63,187 nucleotides of DNA, from contig JADHSC010000010.1 in NCBI GenBank assembly GCA_016777125.1, positions 1-63,187 of the forward strand. Reading direction: 5' to 3'. Position numbers and translations under genes: made by a program. Under the pieces are notes generated by a model. It was not told the DNA's origin, did not search any database, and saw only the letters and a list, made by a program, of their open reading frames with translations. The DNA comes from Candidatus Poseidoniaceae archaeon. Lineage in GTDB: Archaea > Thermoplasmatota > Poseidoniia > Poseidoniales > Poseidoniaceae. Positions 46,101 through 56,158 of this stretch are shown here, piece by piece (the stretch's first letter is position 1; each line of letters starts with the position of its first letter).

Positions 46101-49100
46101 GGTCATCAATTGTGAACAGAACGTTTGCAGTTAGACGTGATCCATCACGGTTCATTAATCCAGTTCCATTGTCAGAAACAACACGTCCGGAGACATTGAA
46201 AGTCGTCCCTGCAACAGGATTATCTGTAATTTGGTCAACAACAAGGAAGGTCAATGAGCGAACTGTTACGCTCGAGAGGTTTGCTTGCGACGAGAGTAAA
46301 TCAGAACTTCCATTGTAGAAGTAACTGACAATGATCAGACCTAGCGGATGGCTGCTTGGAACACTAAACGAGGTGTTTGCCGTACCAGAACCATCTGTCG
46401 TAACTGTTGGCAGCCATGTTTCATGGAACAGTGTTGTAACGCTCGAATTACCTATAGGTCTGAAGTTGAAACTTGATTCAACCAAGGTCGCACTGAGATT
46501 AACGGTCTCACCTCTGGTGATCAGAACTGGATTGCCTGGTTGGAGGCCTTCGAGTTGTGTAACACCGAATACAAACACTGCGTTTTGGATTTCAGATGGG
46601 AGATAATAGAGAGACGAATCTTCAACCACTTCTACAACAAGGGTTCGAGGACCACGTACAGTTCCGTTGTTTGACACATCGGTAGGGACAGTCAAATTGA
46701 AACTACCATTGGAAAGTGTAGGAACACCGCTGCGAAGAAGTTCTTCAGGATTCGATTGCCAATATACATCGAGACGTACACCGGAGATGAGAGGTCGTAG
46801 TGGATCATCGTCATCAAGAATTTGCCCCTTCATGTTAAAGTCGACACCAGCTGTAATTGTCGATGGTAAAACATCGATACGAATGTCGGTTGGAACTTGT
46901 ACTGTCACGTTGACAAATGTACTGTTACCTATTCTACGGCTATTTCCGACTGCTAATGGATCAGTTAAGTCATCTGCAACAAACATCTGCAGAGTGTATT
47001 GGCCTGGAGCAACGTTGGATGAACTCCATGTAAAGGTAGCATTCCCGTTCACATCAGTGACTGCAGTCCCCAATGAAACGTTGGTGTTGCCATAGTCCCA
47101 GATGTAATCGACTGTAACATCTGAAACGTTCGAATTGTCTGCTACATCAAAGACACTCGTATTGAACACAACAGGATCTCCTGAAACGTAGTCCATTACG
47201 GAGAGTTCCTCTTCAACCAAGAATTCGGATTCGATACCTACGGTTACTGACGGCAAGACAGGTGGATTCGGTGGTGTGGAGGTATCTACGACTCGGTAAT
47301 ATGCACCACCAGCAGGAGCCATTGCTTCGAAATTGAAATCAATAACGACATCATATCCGTTTGATGGAATAATCGTAGGCATTACAACCGTGAGGTTGAA
47401 TTTACCTGTTGCATTATCAAGCATACCATTTGCAAGGTCGATTGGGAACCCTTCAGCATCAAGCATTGTCATCGAAATGACCGTGTCATTACCGAGGACA
47501 CTTTCACTCGTGTATAAACCATCAAAGAGATCACCAACCACGTAGGTTGTGTTTCCAAGATGTGTCCAATCTTGTAAGACACTCACATTCCAGCCTATTT
47601 CTGCTTGGACTCGAATTGAACCATTATCAATCCCAGATTGATACAATTCAGAACCATTGTATTGAACATCAAATATGTAGTCACTTGGCCTGAGCGTTGA
47701 ATCAAGAGGCCAAGAGAGCGTTAACAGAGATGAATCAGGATTGCTGGTCGTGTTCACCCATGTCCCGTTGAAGTAGAACGAGTAGTCACCAAGTACTGCA
47801 AGTCCAACCTCCACACCCATATGGTCTGAGATTTGAACAAGAACGTTCGTCGGTTCACCACGTAATTGTGGAGTCGCAATAATCTCAAAGTTCAGTATAC
47901 CGACAAGTGTATACTGCTCAACTCCACTTAGATTTGCATCATCTGTAGATTCGTAGAGATCAGGATAGAAGCGTAATCGTGTTTCAAGGAGTCCTGCTGC
48001 GACATTAACGTCCGTCGAATTGAGGAAGAATTGAATGTTGAACGCACCATTTACAGATTGGTTGAAGATTTCCACCCATTCTCCACCACTGTTATTCTCA
48101 CGCATGGAGAAGGAAAGATTTCCACTCATACCTGTAGGAGAAGCGCCGATTGTCAAAGCTGTTCCATTAACCCAAATATTGTCGTCAAGAAGAAGAAGAC
48201 TTGAGTTTGTTCCTGGTCCTTCAAGCGTAGCCGTCAAGTTGGGAGCATCTCGTATATCGAGAGTTATCGATTGCTCTACTGGACGTAGATGATATGTTGG
48301 AGCAGTAAGGCCGGTAGCTGATTGGACCCAGCCATCGTAACCCAATGTTGCGCTTATGTTTGTCTTTGTTTCAAGTTCATCAAGTGTGATTTCAAACGTC
48401 CAAGTACCAGATGGACTGACTGTAGTAGTCAAATTTTGATCACCATTGACTGAGGAAGTAAAGGACAACCATACCGTCGAGTTCACAACTTGTGAAGCAT
48501 CTGAGAACGGTATTTGCTCATAGCCAATGAATCCTTCAAGCGTCGTCGTAGCTCCAGCACCAACAATTGGAGAATTAATGGCGTTTGGAGACGTGTGATT
48601 GAGCGTAGCATCATCAGTGACATTCATCCACCACGAGTTACTTGGGCCAGTTACTGTTGAATTTGGAGTTAGAATGGTCTGAGATGAAACGTATCCTTTC
48701 TGTTCCACTTCAAGCATAATCGCTCCAAATCCAGGAGGAATAATTTCAATTGGAAGACCTTGAAGCGTAAACGAGCCGTTGGCATCAGTCATCGTGACAT
48801 TGATGAGGCGTTCAGGAGTGTTCAATCCACTAGCACCTGCAAAAGCATCAACTAGAGGTACAAGATAACCCCTTACAAGCAATTCTCCAATGGCTGTTTG
48901 ATTTTCAAGGAATCCTATATCGCCCGTAATTGTAATGTCACCATCACTTCCATCACGATCAAAATTAACTGGGGAATAGGTCACATTTCGAATATCGAGT
49001 TCAGCAGGATCAGGACATGGATCGAAAGGAACCCATCCGAAATCAAGTCCGCCAGCGGAACTTGATTGTTGAATTCGAACTTCAGCCCAGGTTCTCAGAT

Positions 49101-52100
49101 GTTGAGCGCCAACAGCATAACCGTTACCATTCCAATCGCCACCCTTGAATCCACTAACAAGGCGTGCTGGAAGACCGATAACACGTGCCATAGTAACAAA
49201 AGTTGTAGCAAATTCACTGCATGTTCCTTCATTTGCTACTTCGAGCATGAAGGTAGAGAGATCTTCTCCTTCAACTAGTCCTGAACCATCGAAATTGAGT
49301 TTAAACTCTGTGGAACTGTTCCCTTCTCGTAGGAACGTTTCCAATGCAAGTGCCTTATCATAGGCATTGACTGCAGAAGAATCAGTGATGACACCATTGG
49401 TAATGTTCATCACGACCGAGCGAGCATCTGTCGTATCGGTATAATAGGCAGGTAATTCGATTTCATACGGGAAACCTTGTCCAGCAATACTGTTGCTAGC
49501 AAGCACATCCCAGTCAAAGTAATACTCTGGTTGTTGAACGATGATCTCTTCGACAAATCCACCAGATACTTCGTAACGATGTGTGTCATTTGTCCGAGTC
49601 AAAATTACAGCGGAATCGGCCCAGAAAGAGACGTTCGTCGTCGAAGCTGGCAACGGTAGTGCGCCTTCACCAATTGGGAAATTGTAGGTTATTTGCCATG
49701 TAATTGTGTCATTCGCAAACGTTGTGCTCGCCATGTGGGTCAAATTCGTAAACGGTGGAACAACTTCTGTGGCTGGGTGAACACTGTTGTCATGTGAAAA
49801 GGAGTTTCCAGTAGGGATATCGTTGGTATACTTTCTCCAGTACTTAGGGAGGTCTTCTTCTACAGAACCTGTTGTGTTATTTGCCCAAAAGATGACATCG
49901 TTTTGAGGCATATCATCAGTAGGGTCAAACAAATTGAATGGAGCACCTACGCAGTTGAAGAACCAGAATTGTTGTGGGCATTCAGCACCATCGAGCATAC
50001 CTCCACCATCGGTGTCGGGGTTTCTCCAATCAGAACCAGTTGCATTTTCTACTGCGTCAGGAATTCCGTCGTTATCATAATCATCTGGTAGTAAATCATC
50101 GGATGGATCATTTTCAGGATTGGTGCTATCGAAATATTCAGTTCTGTCGTCAACACCACCGTTATCTGTATCGACAGACAAGTAATCAGTCACCCATATA
50201 TCAGTCGATCCATTTGTGATTCCAATGAATGCAAGATTACACCCGGTGGTGTTTTCAAAGTAGGAGTTGATACCATCGCCATCAGGGTCAAGTAAGTTGA
50301 AACAAGGTTCGGTAGGGTCGGTGTTATCGAAGACTTCATCGTAATCATTTACACCATCCCCGTCTGTATCGACAAGTGTTGGATTGGAGAACCAACCAAA
50401 CGTTCCAAGCAATTCTTGCCAGTTTGCCAGTCCATCGCCATCAGAATCTGTGTAATCATCGTCACAATAGGTCCGGGTTGTACCAATTGTTCCATCGTTG
50501 TTAGCAGCGGTGTGGCAGAAGGAACCATTGCGGTTGTCAACAGAAGTGGGAGTCCCTGTAGGCCCAACCGAGACACCTTGCATGACGTTGTTCACCACGC
50601 TTAGATATGCAAAGGAGGAGAAGGTCCCTGACACATTGTAGAATCCGATACCTCCGTTTGGATTAAATCCACTTCCATCGGTAACTTGCAGTTGATTTGA
50701 ACCAGATGTATAGGAAACAAAACTTGTGGAAAAGTCAACAAGAGAATCACACGGATCGGTTCCGTGGCTTACATTACGCTCATCTCCGTCATTAATACCT
50801 CCGAAGTCCGTATCAGCAACGTTCCATTCAGTACAAGAGAGGTTCTCTTCCCAATTTTGGATGCCATCGTTGTCTTCGTCCCCAGAGTCCTCTCTTCGAG
50901 TTGGGTCGGTTTCACCAGCGTCCACGATTCCATTTCCATTCGCATCTTCGTCACCATCATCGAAGGCATCGTCATCGGTGTTGTTGTTTCGAGGGTCTGA
51001 TGCTTGTGGTGGATTTCCGTATGCACCGTTGACTTCAATTCCGTCTGGGATTCCATCGCTATCCGTATCGGAACTTGTTGGGTCGGTTAGAAGAGTAAGA
51101 GCCTCGTAAGAATCGTTCAATCCATCATTATCAGTGTCGCTGTCTTGAGGATTTGTTGAAGTGATTCCATCGACTTCAGCGGTAAAGGTAGCACATGCGC
51201 CTGGGCCAATGCCTTGAACTGGGTCACAAGGAGAGACCGTCTCTGTAGGCACGCCATCAGGACCTGGTCGGAAACATGGCACTCCACCACAATTTGTGGT
51301 CCATGCAGGGTTGACATATTCCATCAGATTGATCAAACCATCGTTGTCAGGGTCACCATTTGGACCATCTGCATTTGATGCACTAGTGGCATTTAGACCG
51401 TTAGCTGCTTCCCAGCCATCTGGCATTCCATCACCATCAGTGTCCCATCCATTCGGGTCTTCATCAGCGATACCATCACCGTCATCATCGTCTGATGAAC
51501 AATCAGCATCTCCATCGTTATCTGAATCAGAACCATCGATTTGACCGTCTTTGTCATCATCGAAATTATTTGCACAGATGTTACCGACTGGATCTTCATC
51601 ACAAAGAATCACATTGCCTTGACCATCGCTTCCTGTATCTCCACATTTTGGTTGATTGAATTGCATTGCATCCTCTTCATTCCAATCATTAACTGGAACG
51701 GTTCCATTCCACCATACACCATTGTCAAGAACACCTGGTGTTGCGCTGTTATCCCAATTCGTTGGTTGAAGGTAGGAGTATTCTTGCAGATTGGACATAC
51801 CGTCGCCATCAGGATCGCCGACTGCACCGTCGCCTCCACTTGAAGAAAGTGGATCTAACCCATACTTCCATTCCCAACCATCCGGTAAACCATCATTATC
51901 AGAATCCCAGTCGGTTGCTGCTGTGTTGATGAGGTATTCGAGACCATATGTCAGCCCGTCACCATCTTGATCGGATGCTGCACTCACATCAACAGAAACA
52001 AAATCAATTGCAGCGAACGTAGAACCTATCATCAAAACAACGAGAAAAAGGGACTGCGCCACATTTCGTCTTCTCGATCGATCAATCCCAACGTAACTCG

Positions 52101-52134
52101 GAGCATTTTTACTCAGCGGGTTCGCATCATTCAT
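43186..52134 (-). CDS. Giant surface protein with transglutaminase-like and DUF4129-like domains
   Basis: 2,982 residues. A signal peptide (VAQSLFLVVLMIGSTFAA) is followed by many Asp-rich thrombospondin type 3-like repeats (about 55-720) and a beta region. Then comes a transglutaminase-like domain with triad C972 (EGTCSEFATTF), H1012 (QHLRTWAEV) and D1038 (WVPFDPCP). Next are about 1,700 residues of repeated Ig/carboxypeptidase-regulatory-like domains (G.L.D....P..G..V.V..DG pattern). A membrane helix near 2840-2860 leads to a C-terminal DUF4129-like domain (LLRRDFETVREFEVAIRQ, MFEMARYG). Transglutaminase plus C-terminal DUF4129 is the TgpA-type plan, enlarged. It may crosslink or cleave surface proteins (inference). 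Confidence 0.85.
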   Translation of the reverse strand: MNDANPLSKNAPSYVGIDRSRRRNVAQSLFLVVLMIGSTFAAIDFVSVDVSAASDQDGDGLTYGLEYLINTAATDWDSDNDGLPDGWEWKYGLDPLSSSGGDGAVGDPDGDGMSNLQEYSYLQPTNWDNSATPGVLDNGVWWNGTVPVNDWNEEDAMQFNQPKCGDTGSDGQGNVILCDEDPVGNICANNFDDDKDGQIDGSDSDNDGDADCSSDDDDGDGIADEDPNGWDTDGDGMPDGWEAANGLNATSASNADGPNGDPDNDGLINLMEYVNPAWTTNCGGVPCFRPGPDGVPTETVSPCDPVQGIGPGACATFTAEVDGITSTNPQDSDTDNDGLNDSYEALTLLTDPTSSDTDSDGIPDGIEVNGAYGNPPQASDPRNNNTDDDAFDDGDEDANGNGIVDAGETDPTRREDSGDEDNDGIQNWEENLSCTEWNVADTDFGGINDGDERNVSHGTDPCDSLVDFSTSFVSYTSGSNQLQVTDGSGFNPNGGIGFYNVSGTFSSFAYLSVVNNVMQGVSVGPTGTPTSVDNRNGSFCHTAANNDGTIGTTRTYCDDDYTDSDGDGLANWQELLGTFGWFSNPTLVDTDGDGVNDYDEVFDNTDPTEPCFNLLDPDGDGINSYFENTTGCNLAFIGITNGSTDIWVTDYLSVDTDNGGVDDRTEYFDSTNPENDPSDDLLPDDYDNDGIPDAVENATGSDWRNPDTDGGGMLDGAECPQQFWFFNCVGAPFNLFDPTDDMPQNDVIFWANNTTGSVEEDLPKYWRKYTNDIPTGNSFSHDNSVHPATEVVPPFTNLTHMASTTFANDTITWQITYNFPIGEGALPLPASTTNVSFWADSAVILTRTNDTHRYEVSGGFVEEIIVQQPEYYFDWDVLASNSIAGQGFPYEIELPAYYTDTTDARSVVMNITNGVITDSSAVNAYDKALALETFLREGNSSTEFKLNFDGSGLVEGEDLSTFMLEVANEGTCSEFATTFVTMARVIGLPARLVSGFKGGDWNGNGYAVGAQHLRTWAEVRIQQSSSAGGLDFGWVPFDPCPDPAELDIRNVTYSPVNFDRDGSDGDITITGDIGFLENQTAIGELLVRGYLVPLVDAFAGASGLNTPERLINVTMTDANGSFTLQGLPIEIIPPGFGAIMLEVEQKGYVSSQTILTPNSTVTGPSNSWWMNVTDDATLNHTSPNAINSPIVGAGATTTLEGFIGYEQIPFSDASQVVNSTVWLSFTSSVNGDQNLTTTVSPSGTWTFEITLDELETKTNISATLGYDGWVQSATGLTAPTYHLRPVEQSITLDIRDAPNLTATLEGPGTNSSLLLLDDNIWVNGTALTIGASPTGMSGNLSFSMRENNSGGEWVEIFNQSVNGAFNIQFFLNSTDVNVAAGLLETRLRFYPDLYESTDDANLSGVEQYTLVGILNFEIIATPQLRGEPTNVLVQISDHMGVEVGLAVLGDYSFYFNGTWVNTTSNPDSSLLTLSWPLDSTLRPSDYIFDVQYNGSELYQSGIDNGSIRVQAEIGWNVSVLQDWTHLGNTTYVVGDLFDGLYTSESVLGNDTVISMTMLDAEGFPIDLANGMLDNATGKFNLTVVMPTIIPSNGYDVVIDFNFEAMAPAGGAYYRVVDTSTPPNPPVLPSVTVGIESEFLVEEELSVMDYVSGDPVVFNTSVFDVADNSNVSDVTVDYIWDYGNTNVSLGTAVTDVNGNATFTWSSSNVAPGQYTLQMFVADDLTDPLAVGNSRRIGNSTFVNVTVQVPTDIRIDVLPSTITAGVDFNMKGQILDDDDPLRPLISGVRLDVYWQSNPEELLRSGVPTLSNGSFNLTVPTDVSNNGTVRGPRTLVVEVVEDSSLYYLPSEIQNAVFVFGVTQLEGLQPGNPVLITRGETVNLSATLVESSFNFRPIGNSSVTTLFHETWLPTVTTDGSGTANTSFSVPSSHPLGLIIVSYFYNGSSDLLSSQANLSSVTVRSLTFLVVDQITDNPVAGTTFNVSGRVVSDNGTGLMNRDGSRLTANVLFTIDDQPVGFSVSNGSVQDGGWWNATLTLTPGFEAGTHVLEASIVPTVNFYVGSENNTSFDSRGYSIITFLDPSLDALGQPTLNDRTERGTLLDVRILLEDNTGSAIGGQQITFILPATDQTDEVSVTVTTATNGTANGSLLVPFNATVGFSNVQAQYLGISGTTGLLGYNASTQYVTLAQTNMTILEHTEQLTAGEILYVNGTLLDDLGLPLYVDGVESVAIVRMLVDGVPVASVQSDAFTGAFSIVYTVPESTPSGGHMVEVQFTGGRDWVDPIGIGDAVDPEFYMASSDMINFNVSVPTQILLITATGSVDREETMTIQGRLLDIVDNPLLDQQIDIYLGGVWMTNVSTDETGLFTAVIPVPAVATLGPVVLETQFNGTSFYLPSASNGTWTIYSKIMVDVSVPSPLAVTDTVTITGTVLDNQLQPIAGHVVELKVDGFVLTQVTTGADGSFSYDWTVQDFFDFGDNLLEAEVIAQGYYREGSANQSFFLSHRSAVTIEFVDGVDATRGDFWSISGRLFDIDTVDQDGIANQDVLVYLDGVLMTTVTTDSEGEYSATVLAGMDLARGSGHSIEVIFEGTQEHLSTSSNGSVTVWADILITIDGTSTETSVRSDIANPIRLTGSVSEVGGIGEVFENIVVYIGNGSNCVNGFEGSFCFDDVKEEWSVGNFTLTVTTPTSLLPGPQFISLDVPRDTALYFNGASRAHPLYVKVNADITPSIDTIVENEDEKVDGSVSIIAVDTSEGLAGIAVEFYLYHGNGTQLAAMTSLTDSDGVATFEFNNDPPFGDDDTFGKLGLDIVITDQRLSQQTLTNFEVLRSQGFSPEYKYEQEAAGISAWTYVALLFLAAAIAAGTVMYRRRKQTELMSEMAEVFEYTAELLAAGDSIREAIFNCYQNLCASLQTRGLLRRDFETVREFEVAIRQATPGLSDESLQALDNMFEMARYGREELGPQHQQSAQGALDRMISELSYKNG

Positions 52135-52187
52135 GCTCCATGGTCGTCCCTATAGCACATAAGGGAAATGGTACGTTGTTCATACAA

Positions 52188-55088
52188 TCAGAGAGAATCA
52201 TCGTCGGTTTCAACTTCGACAAGTTCCAATTCCACCTCTGATGATGCATCAGGTGAAGGGGAAGATTCGAGACCATCCCAGTCAAATCCAGGTTCTTCTT
52301 GGACAACTTCTGTCGGTTCGACCATTGAAGCATATAATTGAGCTTTCATCTTGTTCTGCCCACGACGATAAATACCGAAGCCAAGTAGAACAAGTACTGA
52401 CAGGAACATGAGCATAGTTGTTGGTTCAGGATCTGCTAATTCACTCATGATGGCATTAATAATTCCAGAACTTTCGGTCTTGAATGAGAACGTTGGTTCT
52501 TGAGTGTAACAAATTTCAGGATTGCATGGATATGGGTTTTCTTCATCCATCGGCACGACAGTCAATTGGAAATCAACCATTTGGCCATTCTTGACGTTTG
52601 TAGGTGCCGTAATTTCAAGAGTGAAGTCTTCGGTGGAAAAGGCAGGAAGTGAAAGATAGACGAAATCGCCACCATCAAGAGTGCCATCCCAGCCTTCAGG
52701 AGTATCCAGAGTGATGAAGACCTGCAATTCAACATTGTTTTGGTTTTCAATTCTGTATTCAACATCGATTGTTTCGCCTGCTCCAATTCGTGTGGATTGA
52801 GTCTTTTGCTCTACAGCGAGCCTACCCGGCTCAACTTCACTGCTAATCTCAACAGTAAGTGGTAGGTCGAAATAACGAGGTTCATCATCGCTATCACTTT
52901 CCTCAGCCACTTGCATGTAAATGGTATGTAATCCCGCTTCGACCTGTTGGCGCACAGTCATTTCGAGCTTTACATCCACATATTGACCTCCAGTAAGAGA
53001 TGCAACGAGAGCGATGTTTCCTTCAACATCTGTGATATCGTACATCCATGTGGCGTAACTTGGATCTTCATCGATGTTTCGTTGGACAGCAGAAGGGTTT
53101 TTGATGACCCAATTTGTAGTTCCAGCATCCTCAGAAGAATCCGTGATACGGATGTTGTAAACAACCGTTGAACCAGGAGACACAGGACCTACAGTGCCCA
53201 GTGAACCAGCGTCTGAATCAGAGATGACTTCAGCAAGGATTCCAAAGGTTCGATGGATGGTCCATCCAACCGATGTCGAGAGGGTTTCTTCTGAACTACC
53301 ATCAGAAGTGACAGTGAACCTCAGCAAACCAATGTCGACAGCATCTCGTTCAATTGGGGGATAAACTTCAACGCGAATCATGAGTATTTCACCTTGGCCA
53401 ACTGTTGGAGTTAACGAATCAATACCCTGCTCAGTAAGTTCTGTCCCAGTCCCATTAATGAGGAACTTTACGCTCCATGCGACTGGAATCTCTTGGATTC
53501 GAAGCCGATAGGTATCATCATCAAAGCCTACATTTGTAATCTTCAGATAGAAATCTCCCACTTCGTCATAGTCTACGTAATGGGATAAATTTTCGTTATA
53601 GAAGTCAAGCCTATCGGAGTCATAAATCTGAATTTGTTGCTCTACATCTTCAAAGACTTCAATATCAGGCTCTCCAAATTGATTCACCTTTTCCACATCG
53701 ATTTCAAGTGAAATCAATCGCACTTCAGCAGTACTTCCAGCACCATTTGAAACATATGCTCTCGCTTCAACTACGATTTGGTAATTATCGCTGATACCAC
53801 TCAAGTCTTCAGGTACTTCGACAGTAAGTTCAGGTCGAACCGATGATCCTCCTCCGGTAAGAGTATATCCACCTGGATTCGACCAAATAGGTTCGGACCA
53901 TCCTGAAGGGAGTGACTGTTGTAATTCAAGTTCAACTGTGAGGTCAGAAGTCAATGCTCCTGTGTGATCTAAGATTAATTCAATCGACGAGGTTTGTCCA
54001 GGTGCAACCAGGAGACGACGTATCTGATTCGATGGAAAATCCAAGTAAATATCGTGTTCTAGGAAGGTCATCCCAAGTGGGTGCTCGTAATTGATAGTGT
54101 GGCCTTGTACATCGGTAATCACCATGGTCAAAGGATAAAGTCCAGGCGTTATGCCAGAATCATAGGTGTACGAGAAATTACCCACAAGTCCGTCGTTATC
54201 CAATTTCAAATCTGAATCTGTAAATTCCTTTTCAAACACTGCGTTGGCCTCGTTGGGAGTGCTAAGTACAAGTTCGATTTTGTCGATATCATCTCTTCCG
54301 AAAGCGTCTCGTACATCAACGCTGAATTGCATTGTTCGCTTTTCTAGACGGTGTGTTGGAGACCAATCTGTAACTTCAACTTCAGACCAGCCTTCGCCTT
54401 GGTAGTGAACCTTTACTTGAGAACCACTCAGTGCGTTTGCCTGAAGTTCCATACGAGAATATTCATTCCCAACTGTACCACCGTATGCCATATCCACTTG
54501 ACAAGTGGAGCCTACGAAAGGACTACCATCGCCCCCACCTTCACAAGATGCAGTTGCTTCGATATCCAAAGACAGGCGATCACCGTTTTCCACAGTGAAT
54601 CCTTCAGAACCTACATCGAGGAAAATCGTGTAAGGTTGCCATGAATCACTACCGCCGAAAAGGCCAGCAGCTTGTGGATCACCCAAGTCTTCAGTTGTTT
54701 GCTCTACGAGTGAACTACCAGAATAAAGTTTGAAGATTGCTTCAGCATCCGAATTGTTATCACTAGCACGCCACTTCAAATACACGACGATTTTGACTTG
54801 ATCATTGGACTTGCCCTTTATGTTTAAGTCAGAAATCATTTCATCCGATTCAAATTGAATGCCGTTTCCAAGTATGCTGGATTCCTCTTGACTTCCTTCA
54901 GGTTGAAGTGTTGTAATCGTATCATCGCCACCAACCGAATCAAGATATAATTCGTAGTCTTCTAAATTTTCGCCAACAGAGGAGACAGTTTCCGTTTCGG
55001 AAAACAATGACTGCTCTGTATTTTGAAGAGGCATTCCCATTAGAAGAAGCGAAATCAGAGCCACGAAAACAAATCGATTGGAAGACAT
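52188..55088 (-). CDS. Large secreted membrane-anchored protein with beta-sandwich domains
   Basis: About 966 residues from MSSNRFVFVALISLLLMG, a clear signal peptide; an in-frame Met twelve codons upstream is less likely. The ectodomain is a series of beta-sandwich modules of the NEW3/CARDB kind (for example PSGWSEPIWSNPGGY and ITAPTNVKNGQMVDFQLTV). A membrane helix near 905-925 (TTMLMFLSVLVLLGFGIYRR) precedes an acidic cytoplasmic tail. It is 53 bases upstream of the giant transglutaminase gene on the same strand. It could be a substrate or partner of that protein. No catalytic motif seen. Confidence 0.7.
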   Translation of the reverse strand: MSSNRFVFVALISLLLMGMPLQNTEQSLFSETETVSSVGENLEDYELYLDSVGGDDTITTLQPEGSQEESSILGNGIQFESDEMISDLNIKGKSNDQVKIVVYLKWRASDNNSDAEAIFKLYSGSSLVEQTTEDLGDPQAAGLFGGSDSWQPYTIFLDVGSEGFTVENGDRLSLDIEATASCEGGGDGSPFVGSTCQVDMAYGGTVGNEYSRMELQANALSGSQVKVHYQGEGWSEVEVTDWSPTHRLEKRTMQFSVDVRDAFGRDDIDKIELVLSTPNEANAVFEKEFTDSDLKLDNDGLVGNFSYTYDSGITPGLYPLTMVITDVQGHTINYEHPLGMTFLEHDIYLDFPSNQIRRLLVAPGQTSSIELILDHTGALTSDLTVELELQQSLPSGWSEPIWSNPGGYTLTGGGSSVRPELTVEVPEDLSGISDNYQIVVEARAYVSNGAGSTAEVRLISLEIDVEKVNQFGEPDIEVFEDVEQQIQIYDSDRLDFYNENLSHYVDYDEVGDFYLKITNVGFDDDTYRLRIQEIPVAWSVKFLINGTGTELTEQGIDSLTPTVGQGEILMIRVEVYPPIERDAVDIGLLRFTVTSDGSSEETLSTSVGWTIHRTFGILAEVISDSDAGSLGTVGPVSPGSTVVYNIRITDSSEDAGTTNWVIKNPSAVQRNIDEDPSYATWMYDITDVEGNIALVASLTGGQYVDVKLEMTVRQQVEAGLHTIYMQVAEESDSDDEPRYFDLPLTVEISSEVEPGRLAVEQKTQSTRIGAGETIDVEYRIENQNNVELQVFITLDTPEGWDGTLDGGDFVYLSLPAFSTEDFTLEITAPTNVKNGQMVDFQLTVVPMDEENPYPCNPEICYTQEPTFSFKTESSGIINAIMSELADPEPTTMLMFLSVLVLLGFGIYRRGQNKMKAQLYASMVEPTEVVQEEPGFDWDGLESSPSPDASSEVELELVEVETDDDSL

Positions 55089-55181
55089 AGTCAAGACATC
55101 CCTTATGTCAACGGATAGCAGCAAGCGTTAAACCATTTTGCATGATTTGTGTAAACAATTGCCATTACCCCGTTCATAATG

Positions 55182-55268
55182 TGGTATCGAGGGAGGGATT
55201 TGAACCCTCGAACCCATCTGGGACCGGATCTTAAGCCCGGCGCCTTTGACCACCTCAGCCACCTCGAT
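55182..55268 (-). tRNA. tRNA-Leu (UAA)
   Basis: Class II tRNA on the minus strand. Acceptor ATCGAGG pairs with CCTCGAT, the anticodon loop is CTTAAGA (anticodon TAA), there is a long variable arm (TCCCAGATGGGTTC), and the T arm contains GGTTCAAATCC. The discriminator is A and a CCA follows in the DNA (55184-55182), unlike tRNA-Lys in this window. TTTCATACATCC about 25 bases upstream may be its TATA box. Confidence 0.93.
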
Positions 55269-55304
55269 AGTACGGCTGGGAAGAAGGATGTATGAAATCC
55301 TTCC

Positions 55305-56042
55305 CTAAGGAGAAAGTGTCCATCCGCCATCAACTTTCAATTCCTGTCCAGTGATGTATGAGGCATTTGCCAGAAAGAAAACAGCAGATGCAATGTCTTC
55401 GGGCGTACCAGAACGCCGTAAAGGGACACGTTGCAAAACATTGTCAAAATGTTCCTGCTCCCAATCAGCAGAAAGGATCGCCCCTGGCCCAACACAATTG
55501 ACTCGGATACGAGGGGCGAGTTCGCCAGCTAGCCCAAACATGAGTTGACGTAAGCCGGCTTTACTCGCTGTGTAATGAGACAACTTTTCCCAATGTTGAC
55601 CACTGGATGTGTCGGTTAAAGCAATCACACAGCCTTCTATAGAAGAGAGACTTAGAGACAATCCCTGGGTCAATTGCAGTGGAGATTCTACATGCAATCG
55701 ATTCATCACACGCATGTCTTCAACAGTGAGATCTTCAATTGGTATTTGACTGTATTTTGAGGCATTATGGACCAGGACATCAAGCCCACCTCGATCTTTG
55801 ACAAACGGATGATTTTCAACGAGTTCGACAAGGATTTCTGTCGCCCCTTCATCTGTCAAATCTGCTTGAAGAACATCTGCCTTTGCCCCTGAAGCCCTCA
55901 TCTCTTCTGCCAAATGGTTTCCTTCTTCCAATGAAGTGGATACATGGATGATAACGGAGTAACCATTGCGTGAAAAATGTTCCACAATGGCCTTGCCTAT
56001 ACGTTTGGCACCGCCCGTAACAAGTACAGTTGGATTGGCCAT
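55305..56042 (-). CDS. Short-chain dehydrogenase/reductase (pteridine-reductase-like)
   Basis: About 245 residues from MANPTVLV. The Rossmann nucleotide loop is TGGAKRIGKAI, followed by QADLTD, VHNASKY and the catalytic Tyr-Lys in HYTASKAGL; VDGGWTLSP closes the fold. TGGAKRIG and the HNAS segment resemble PTR1/FolM pteridine reductases, which act on dihydrobiopterin or folate, but many SDRs share them. The start is set by AAGGAC upstream; the frame continues 23 codons further without similarity. It is divergent from lipA. Confidence 0.75.
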   Translation of the reverse strand: MANPTVLVTGGAKRIGKAIVEHFSRNGYSVIIHVSTSLEEGNHLAEEMRASGAKADVLQADLTDEGATEILVELVENHPFVKDRGGLDVLVHNASKYSQIPIEDLTVEDMRVMNRLHVESPLQLTQGLSLSLSSIEGCVIALTDTSSGQHWEKLSHYTASKAGLRQLMFGLAGELAPRIRVNCVGPGAILSADWEQEHFDNVLQRVPLRRSGTPEDIASAVFFLANASYITGQELKVDGGWTLSP

Positions 56043-56158
56043 GTTTGTCCTTAACAACTCGTATTCATCAATGCTCGTATTTGAAAAACACATGATTTCG
56101 CCCCTGCACACCTTTTTGATGTTCGTTCATGTGGACATAACATCGGGGGGGTAATGCG

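Noticed and set aside
55103-55333. 76-codon open frame over tRNA-Leu
   Set aside because: It lies across the tRNA cloverleaf and shows no protein-like pattern.
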